Below are positions 1 through 3,499 of a stretch of DNA of 6,006 bases, piece after piece. How positions within the stretch are numbered: position 1 is the first letter of the stretch; each line of letters starts with the position of its first letter. The DNA is from an uncultured Eubacteriales bacterium (GTDB taxonomy: Bacteria > Bacillota > Clostridia > Lachnospirales > CAG-274). The DNA lies in contig CABVEG010000118.1 in assembly GCA_902497185.1 (NCBI GenBank), forward strand, positions 1 through 6,006. The letters run 5' to 3'. The position numbers were made by a program, and so were the translations under genes. A model generated the notes under the pieces. It was not told where the DNA came from. It saw nothing but the letters and a program-made list of their open reading frames with translations, and searched no databases.

Positions 1-373
1 CAGGAATAGGCTTATTTGCAAGGTAATCCTGCTGGTATCTCCAGTTTACTGAATCAGGTCCCTTACCTGCTGCCTCAAGCTGTGATTTTGTCACCATTTT
101 TTCACCTGATGAAGTTGTGGTTGACTGCTGAGTTTTCTGCTTATAAATTAAAGCTGACTCAGGAATAGGCTTATTTGCAAGGTAATCCTGCTGGTATCTC
201 CAGTTTACTGAATCGGGTCCCTTGCCTGCTGCCTCAAGCTGTGACTTTGTTACCATTTTTTCATAATTCAGAGCTGATTCAGGCACATCCTTACCCTCTA
301 AATAATCCTGCTGATACCTGTAATCCACGGAATATGGCACCTTGCCGCTTGCTTCAAGCTCCGCCTTTGTTAC
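1..373 (-). repeat. Intragenic tandem repeats in the secreted protein gene
   Basis: Three repeat units lie in the gene, at about 254-373 (most diverged), 95-253 and 1-94 (cut by the window edge). The stretches 1-104 and 160-263 match at 100 of 104 bases. The four differences all fall in third codon positions and are silent (Gly, Asp, Lys and Val codons), so the two encoded segments are identical. The array may continue to the left of the window. Confidence 0.85.
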
Positions 374-451
374 TGCATAGGTAGGGATTTGCATTACTGT
401 TGCTGCTGACAATGTTAAAACCAGTACCTTTGTAAAATAATTCTTCTTCAT
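1..451 (-). CDS. Secreted repeat protein, N-terminal part (runs off left edge)
   Basis: The first 150 codons of an exported protein of unknown function are visible; the C-terminus lies outside the window. ATG at 451 is preceded by a near-consensus ribosome binding site at 460-467. Residues 1-26 look like a signal peptide: MKKNYFTK, then a hydrophobic stretch VLVLTLSAATVM, with probable cleavage after PTYA. The rest is repeats starting at residues 27, 67 and 120, each built on the pattern VTKxxLEAxGKxPxSVxxRYQQDYLxxKxxPESA. Copy 2 carries an extra Thr/Ser/Gln-rich linker (about residues 104-117) that lengthens the period from 40 to 53 residues. No catalytic motif, lipobox or sortase signal is visible, but the C-terminus is missing. 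Such repeats could be a binding or cell-surface module; this is inference. I do not recognise the family. The gene reads away from the hairpin array to its right. Confidence 0.8.
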   Translation of the reverse strand, partial: MKKNYFTKVLVLTLSAATVMQIPTYAVTKAELEASGKVPYSVDYRYQQDYLEGKDVPESALNYEKMVTKSQLEAAGKGPDSVNWRYQQDYLANKPIPESALIYKQKTQQSTTTSSGEKMVTKSQLEAAGKGPDSVNWRYQQDYLANKPIP

Positions 452-459
452 AAAAATTT

Positions 460-467
460 CCTCCTTT
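460..467 (-). promoter_or_regulatory. Ribosome binding site of the secreted repeat protein
   Basis: Minus-strand AAAGGAGG lies 8 bases upstream of ATG 451. It is close to the full anti-Shine-Dalgarno complement and fixes the start. It comes 6 bases after the U-run of the terminator-like hairpin at 474-512. Confidence 0.8.
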
Positions 468-473
468 GAATAT

Positions 474-512
474 AAAAAAAGCATCTTTTGTCATTATAAT
501 AACAAAAGATGC
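474..512 (-). terminator. Intrinsic terminator-like hairpin in the leader of the secreted protein gene
   Basis: A perfect 11-bp stem (481-491 with 502-512, GCATCTTTTGT / ACAAAAGATGC) has a 10-base loop. On the minus strand it is followed at once by seven T residues (480-474). The plus strand has no T-run after the hairpin, so it works only on minus-strand transcripts. It could end read-through from the operon at 952-2601, or act as an attenuator for the gene starting at 451. A TATAAT sequence lies in the loop (498-493 minus), so a promoter starting inside the hairpin is a third option, but I see no good -35 box for it. Confidence 0.7.
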
Positions 513-537
513 TCTCCTTGTACTATGCTGTCAGCAT

Positions 538-638
538 AATATAACTTATCCGGAGCAAATTAAAGCTTGCTTTTAATTTGCGATGGATAAGTTACCGAGG
601 CGTCAGCCGAGGTGGTTATATTCTTTGTGTCAGCAAAG
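538..638 (+). repeat. Structured repeat element, copy 1 (compact form)
   Basis: The ends AATATAAC (538-545) and GTTATATT (615-622) are reverse complements. Inside are two arms. Arm 1 is a 9-bp stem (543-551 with 585-593) topped by a 10-bp stem (555-564 with 572-581) and a G-CTTG-C cap at 565-570. Arm 2 (594-613) reads acc-GA-ggc-GTCA-gcc-GA-ggt on the plus strand, a hairpin with a symmetric GA/GA internal loop and a GTCA loop. A short hairpin follows (623-628 / 633-638) with loop GTCA. Positions 586-637 match 890-941 of copy 2 at 48 of 52 bases without gaps. The strand label reflects the loop types and the G-U wobbles; transcription has not been shown. Confidence 0.75.
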
Positions 639-639
639 G

Positions 640-687
640 GCTATGGGAACAAAGTGAACATAGCCGCAGGAAGTTTTTACTTCCTGC
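640..687. repeat. Two spacer hairpins between the structured elements
   Basis: The first hairpin pairs GCTATG (640-645) with CATAGC (659-664). The second is a perfect 9-bp stem, GCAGGAAGT (666-674) with ACTTCCTGC (679-687), closed by a TTTT loop. They lie between the two copies of the element and have no coding content. On neither strand is the second stem followed by a T-run, so a simple terminator role is unlikely. Confidence 0.7.
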
Positions 688-941
688 AATATAACTTACC
701 CGAAGAAAACGGGAGCTTGCTCACAGTTTTCGATGGGTAAGTTATCGAATCTTTTTTTCAGATACGCAGTATCTGCCTTACGAAGTAAGGGGGTCAAGCA
801 TGCTTGACAAAAAAAGATGAGATATGGGTAATGATTACAAGGAAATGTTAGACACGAAGCAAAATGAAAGCTTGCTTTCAATATTGCTCGATAAGTTACC
901 GAGGTGTCAGCCGAGGTAGTTATATTCTTTGCGTAAGCAAA
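688..941 (+). repeat. Structured repeat element, copy 2 (expanded form)
   Basis: This copy has the same ends as copy 1: AATATAAC (688-695) and GTTATATT (919-926), followed by a terminal hairpin TTTGC-GTAA-GCAAA (928-941). Its left arm has the 9-bp stem AACTTACCC (693-701) with GGGTAAGTT (735-743) and an inner stem 705-710 / 726-731 capped by GAG-CTTG-CTC (713-722). Its right part has another CTTG-capped hairpin (TGAAAG 865-870 with CTTTCA 875-880, and GCAA/TTGC below it), then GATAAGTT and the GA/GA hairpin at 898-917. Between the two parts lies the cloverleaf at 749-818. Compared with copy 1 it looks like two half elements joined by an insertion. Confidence 0.7.
749..818. repeat. Perfect 70-nt cloverleaf of four inverted repeats
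   Basis: A closing stem of 10 perfect base pairs (ATC plus seven T at 749-758, seven A plus GAT at 809-818) encloses three hairpins almost without gaps. These are CAGATAC-GCA-GTATCTG (759-775, 7 bp), CCTTAC-GAA-GTAAGG (776-790, 6 bp) and, after two G residues, GTCAAG-CATG-CTTGAC (793-808, 6 bp). It is not a tRNA: there is no T-loop, no D-loop consensus and no 7-bp acceptor stem. The two triloops are C(GNA)G, a type known for very stable small hairpins, especially in single-stranded DNA. Confidence 0.75.
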
Positions 942-951
942 TTACTATCCA

Positions 952-1503
952 TTATTCCGTCAATCCATATATCAATCTGTAAATACCATCATTAAATGTT
1001 AACCCTTCCTGATACCTTATTAAACTAATTCTTATGGCAAGACCCGTAATAAAAACTGTTAAAATTGTAATCCATATTAAATCGTGCTTTTTTACTCTGA
1101 TAAGACCCGTATTATCACAAGCTCTTACGGTAAAAGGCATAATAATGACAATTGCACCGCATAAAGCAGATATATAGTACCAGACGGTATATGTATTCCA
1201 CGACAAATTGTATCTGTACAGTCTGCAAGCAAAATAAAACAGCATAAACAACCACATTTCACCCCAAATAATATTAAATTTATACTTAAAAACAATAAAG
1301 TCATCAAAAAACATATTTGCTGTTATAAGTATGGGAACCTCCAAAATATAAATATTCGTAACGTCTATAATTTTAAAGGAGTCCGTATTTAGCAAATACA
1401 TAGGATTGATTATGCTAAAATAACAGGCAACAGTCATAATTACGACACATAATACTGTAATATATCGCTGTATATTTTTTCTTTTAAAGCTGTTTATATT
1501 CAT
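952..1503 (-). CDS. Small multi-pass membrane protein, kinase operon partner
   Basis: This is a 183-residue integral membrane protein that I do not recognise. ATG at 1503 follows an AAGAGGTG ribosome binding site (1509-1516) at 5 bases. Hydrophobic segments lie at about residues 14-35, 50-66 (weaker), 76-95, 105-125 and 141-160, giving four or five membrane spans. The first 12 residues are basic (KRKNIQR) and a cytoplasmic-type basic loop (RVKKHD) precedes the last span. No enzyme motif is visible. It starts only 15 bases after the stop codon of the membrane-anchored kinase and on the same strand, so the two are almost certainly cotranscribed. The kinase has no extracellular sensor domain, so this protein could be a sensor, partner or substrate for it; that is inference. 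Downstream, the hairpin array begins about 10 bases after its stop. Confidence 0.75.
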   Translation of the reverse strand: MNINSFKRKNIQRYITVLCVVIMTVACYFSIINPMYLLNTDSFKIIDVTNIYILEVPILITANMFFDDFIVFKYKFNIIWGEMWLFMLFYFACRLYRYNLSWNTYTVWYYISALCGAIVIIMPFTVRACDNTGLIRVKKHDLIWITILTVFITGLAIRISLIRYQEGLTFNDGIYRLIYGLTE

Positions 1504-1518
1504 AAAAACACCTCTTAT

Positions 1519-2601
1519 TTATAAATGGTTGCTATAAAAATTACTAAACCAATTAATCACATAAAAAGCACTGACCAAAACCTCAACAAATGCAAATACT
1601 ACTCCCCATATTGTCCTATAAATTTTGTCCCGTTTTTTAAAAAAAGGTAATTTTTCCTGATAATTTTGAAAATTTGTGGCAATAAAAAACGGTATAAGAA
1701 TACAGATAAAATCCCCAACCAAATACATAGATCCTTCTTTTATTTGTCCAAACGCAACACATAGAAAAGTCATTTCCAGCACAAAGGCAAAAATAACATA
1801 GACTAAAGTCCCAAAAAATTTATGAACAACATTATTACTCCTAAATCCAGGTAAACTGCCAACCCTGTCAGCAAGCTTAGCCGCTTTATTATAAGCTTTT
1901 ATTAAGGCATCTTTTAATTCTACAGCATCAGTATAACGGCTTTTTGCCTCCATATTAAGACATCTGTCTATTATATAATCCATAGAACCTGTATATTTTT
2001 CTTCAAATGGAAATTTGCCCGTAAGCATTACATTCATAAGAACTCCACAGGAATATATATCAGCTGCTGCATCAGTCTGATTGAAGCCGAATTGCTCGGG
2101 AGCGGCATAGCCTGCCGTGCCGAGGATTGTAGTATCTCTGCTTCTGTCCTCTTTTGTTATTCTTGAAATACCCATATCAATAAGCTTAACATTACCGTCA
2201 TTGGAGATAATAATATTTGATGGTGCTATATCTCTGTGAATAATATTTCTGCTGTGGAGAACATACAACCCATCACATACCTGACACATTATATCCCTTA
2301 CCGCTTCTACGGACAACTTTCCCTTTTCTTTTAAATATCTCTGTAAATCAATTCCTTCAATATATTCCTCAATTACATAGTATTGATTTTCTACAGTTAA
2401 AATTTCCTGTACAAAAGCAATATTGTCATTTTTAATACCTTTTATTTTATTATAGGCATCTATACCTGCCTTTGTAATTTTCTTTTTCACCCATAGCTTA
2501 TTATCCCTTATATCCTTTACAAGATAAACATTACCCTTATTATCAAGAGCTTCGAGCTCCTTGTATTGTTTTAATTTATATTCATCTGCTAAATTACTCA
2601 C
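1519..2601 (-). CDS. Membrane-anchored Hanks-type Ser/Thr protein kinase
   Basis: This 360-residue protein transfers phosphate from ATP to Ser/Thr of target proteins; its targets are unknown. The kinase domain covers about residues 10-235. Visible motifs are a degenerate glycine-rich region (about 18-30), the ATP lysine in WVKKKI (39-40), the catalytic loop HRDIAPSN (122-129), DMG in place of DFG (142-144), AAPE (166-169) and DIYSCGVL (181-188). The HRD Asp, metal-binding Asn and Asp, and APE Glu are all kept, so it should be active. Three hydrophobic segments follow at about 262-283, 291-310 and 329-352. There are no PASTA or other extracellular domains. The start is a GTG at 2601, with AAGGTG at 2607-2612 five bases upstream; no in-frame ATG lies near. 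The gene diverges from the HTH regulator and is followed after 15 bases by a small membrane protein. Confidence 0.92.
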   Translation of the reverse strand: MSNLADEYKLKQYKELEALDNKGNVYLVKDIRDNKLWVKKKITKAGIDAYNKIKGIKNDNIAFVQEILTVENQYYVIEEYIEGIDLQRYLKEKGKLSVEAVRDIMCQVCDGLYVLHSRNIIHRDIAPSNIIISNDGNVKLIDMGISRITKEDRSRDTTILGTAGYAAPEQFGFNQTDAAADIYSCGVLMNVMLTGKFPFEEKYTGSMDYIIDRCLNMEAKSRYTDAVELKDALIKAYNKAAKLADRVGSLPGFRSNNVVHKFFGTLVYVIFAFVLEMTFLCVAFGQIKEGSMYLVGDFICILIPFFIATNFQNYQEKLPFFKKRDKIYRTIWGVVFAFVEVLVSAFYVINWFSNFYSNHL

Positions 2602-2624
2602 ACATTCACCTTCTCAAAATATTA

Positions 2625-2653
2625 TTGCAAATTTATGAAAAGTATTATATCAT
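2625..2653 (+). promoter_or_regulatory. Predicted promoter of the HTH regulator gene
   Basis: The -35 box TTGCAA (2625-2630) and -10 box TATCAT (2648-2653) are separated by 17 bases, ahead of the ATG at 2674. The -10 differs from consensus at one base and the -35 at two. It overlaps the kinase promoter and the dyad at 2629-2659. Confidence 0.55.
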
Positions 2654-2659
2654 AAATTT
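2629..2659. promoter_or_regulatory. Perfect 10-bp dyad, candidate operator between divergent genes
   Basis: AAATTTATGA (2629-2638) and TCATAAATTT (2650-2659) are exact reverse complements separated by 11 bases. Half-site centres are 21 bp apart, about two helical turns, as expected for a dimeric DNA-binding protein. The dyad covers the -10 boxes of both divergent promoters, so a bound repressor could shut off both genes. The HTH protein encoded next to it is the obvious candidate. Arm sequences are AT-rich, which raises the chance of coincidence, but ten perfect pairs at this position are unlikely by accident. Confidence 0.6.
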
Positions 2660-2672
2660 AAGAGGTGGTAAA
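2644..2672 (-). promoter_or_regulatory. Predicted promoter of the kinase operon
   Basis: On the minus strand, TTTACC (2672-2667) and a perfect TATAAT (2649-2644) are separated by 17 bases. The start point would fall near 2637, giving a leader of about 35 bases before the GTG at 2601. The -10 box lies in the centre of the dyad at 2629-2659 and overlaps the promoter of the divergent regulator. Confidence 0.55.
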
Positions 2673-2673
2673 T

Positions 2674-3111
2674 ATGAATATTCAAAAATCGACAGATGAA
2701 CTTTTAAAAATTCTTAATGCAGAAGAAGAAATCGAAAGCTATATTGAAGAAAATAAGGAAGATTTAATTAATTTAAGCCTTTCCGATTATCTTGATGATA
2801 TGCTGAAAAAATATAATATTACAAAAAACGAGGCTATTAATAATTCTGCTCTTAACCAAATTTACGGCTATCAGATTTTCGACGGCAAAAAGAAAAGTCC
2901 CTCCCGTGATAAGCTGATTCAACTTATATTCGGACTTGGACTTGATGTTACTGATGCCCAAAGACTCCTTAAAATAGCAGGAGTTAATGAACTTTATCCC
3001 CGTATTAAAAGGGACAGCATAATTATTTTTGCCATAAATAAAAAAGTAAGTGTTTCAGAGTGTGATGAGCTGCTGTTTGAGCTTGGGGAAGAAACTATTT
3101 TAAAGGATTAA
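2674..3111 (+). CDS. Short HTH (XRE-like) transcriptional regulator
   Basis: This 145-residue predicted DNA-binding protein probably regulates its own promoter and the divergent kinase operon. I chose ATG 2674 over an in-frame GTG at 2665 because AGAGGTGG (2661-2668) is correctly placed for the ATG and covers the GTG. Residues 1-32 are an acidic helical lead-in (AEEEIESYIEENKED). Residues 35-102 match a Cro/C1-type fold: SLSDYLDDMLKKYNITKNEA (first helices), NSALNQIYGYQIFDGKKKS (turn and recognition region) and RDKLIQLIFGLGLDVTDAQRLLKIAG. Residues 108-140 (YPRIKRDSIIIFAINKKVSVSECDELLFELGE) are a conserved-looking tail that I associate with a clostridial regulator family of this length. No ligand domain is visible. 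A strong hairpin lies 4 bases after the stop. Confidence 0.8.
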   Translation: MNIQKSTDELLKILNAEEEIESYIEENKEDLINLSLSDYLDDMLKKYNITKNEAINNSALNQIYGYQIFDGKKKSPSRDKLIQLIFGLGLDVTDAQRLLKIAGVNELYPRIKRDSIIIFAINKKVSVSECDELLFELGEETILKD

Positions 3112-3115
3112 ATTA

Positions 3116-3154
3116 TAGTGTCAATAGAGTATTTTTTCTACTCTATTGACACTA
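3116..3154. terminator. Hairpin terminator between convergent genes
   Basis: A perfect 16-bp stem (3116-3131 with 3139-3154) closes a 7-base loop, TTTTTTC. It starts 4 bases after the stop of the HTH gene and lies 35 bases beyond the stop of the convergent gene ending at 3190. The stretch after it is ATTTTATC on the plus strand and ATAATTTAA on the minus strand, so T-runs are short on both sides. It probably serves both genes as a bidirectional terminator. Confidence 0.75.
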
Positions 3155-3189
3155 ATTTTATCATATCATTTACTATAAGCCTTTAACTA

Positions 3190-3492
3190 TTATATTTCAG
3201 CACAGAAATCATTCTCTCCGTAAAAGTCAAGCTCATACAGCATTTCCTCAATTTCTAAATCATTATCCCCATTATTAACAAGTTCCAATATGACATCCTC
3301 ATCAACACCTACACATTTACCATAATCAATAAGGCTTTCCAAATAATCATCCATATACTTATTACTTTCTTTGCTCCTGCCATAATAATAAAGGGAATAA
3401 CTATAATAGCTGTTATTTATTTCAAAACAACTCTTTGTAATAGCTCCGTTTATTTCAAACCTGAATATTTCACCTTCCTTAATGTCCAACAT
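3190..3492 (-). CDS. Small acidic protein of unknown function
   Basis: This is a 100-residue protein that I do not recognise. The chosen start is ATG 3492, giving MLDIKEGEIFRF; it lies 8 bases past the stop codon of the phage gene. The frame stays open up to 3576, overlapping the phage gene, with other ATGs at 3507 and 3576. The overlapping part reads as a shadow, and no start has a strong ribosome binding site. The sequence has a Tyr-rich stretch (NNSYYSYSLYYYG, about residues 26-38) and a very acidic C-terminal half (DDYLESLIDYGK, VDEDVILELV, DLEIEEMLYELDFYGEND). It has no signal peptide or membrane span and is probably cytoplasmic. It could be an intact small gene, or the tail of a longer gene whose front was lost when the phage gene was truncated. 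Confidence 0.5.
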   Translation of the reverse strand: MLDIKEGEIFRFEINGAITKSCFEINNSYYSYSLYYYGRSKESNKYMDDYLESLIDYGKCVGVDEDVILELVNNGDNDLEIEEMLYELDFYGENDFCAEI

Positions 3493-3499
3493 TCTGTAC

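Larger units (their letters stand above)
513..951. other. Gene-free intergenic region filled with nested hairpins
   Basis: This stretch of about 440 bases between the stop of the membrane protein gene and the secreted protein gene has no open frame with a ribosome binding site or recognisable product. Almost all of it can be folded into inverted repeats. In plus-strand order these are: a 7-bp palindrome (524-530 / 532-538); element 1 (538-638); two spacer hairpins (640-664 and 666-687); and element 2 (688-941) with a cloverleaf inside it. About 37 bases at 819-855 show no strong pairing. The array begins about 10 bases after the stop codon at 952-954. Confidence 0.75.

Noticed and set aside
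175..384. Plus-strand open frame of 69 codons
   Set aside because: It is antisense to the repeat protein gene, which has a signal peptide, a strong ribosome binding site and silent-only repeat differences; the plus frame has none of these.
451..519. Leader peptide starting at ATG 494 (minus)
   Set aside because: The possible AAGGAG at 514-519 is about 19 bases from the ATG, too far, and the frame runs through the hairpin and into the main gene out of frame.
749..818. tRNA gene
   Set aside because: It has a four-stem cloverleaf outline, but stem lengths, loop sizes and the absence of the T-loop and D-loop consensus and of a 3' acceptor pattern exclude a tRNA.
696..881. Minus-strand open frame of 61 codons in the hairpin array
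   Set aside because: It runs through the stems of the cloverleaf and the CTTG hairpins, so its sequence is dictated by inverted repeats. I see no suitable ribosome binding site.
538..941. CRISPR array
   Set aside because: The repeats are two long modular elements with internal pairing, not short regularly spaced repeats with unique spacers, and no cas gene is present.
513..951. Retron msr-msd RNA or template repeat of a diversity-generating retroelement
   Set aside because: Hairpin-rich RNA next to genes suggested it, but there is no reverse transcriptase in the window and no repeat copy matching the phage protein gene.
1125..1307. Minus-strand open frame of 60 codons
   Set aside because: It lies in another frame of the membrane protein gene and its hydrophobic composition is a shadow of that gene; no ribosome binding site is visible.
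2773..2961. Minus-strand open frame of 62 codons
   Set aside because: It is antisense to the HTH regulator coding region, without start signals or family resemblance.
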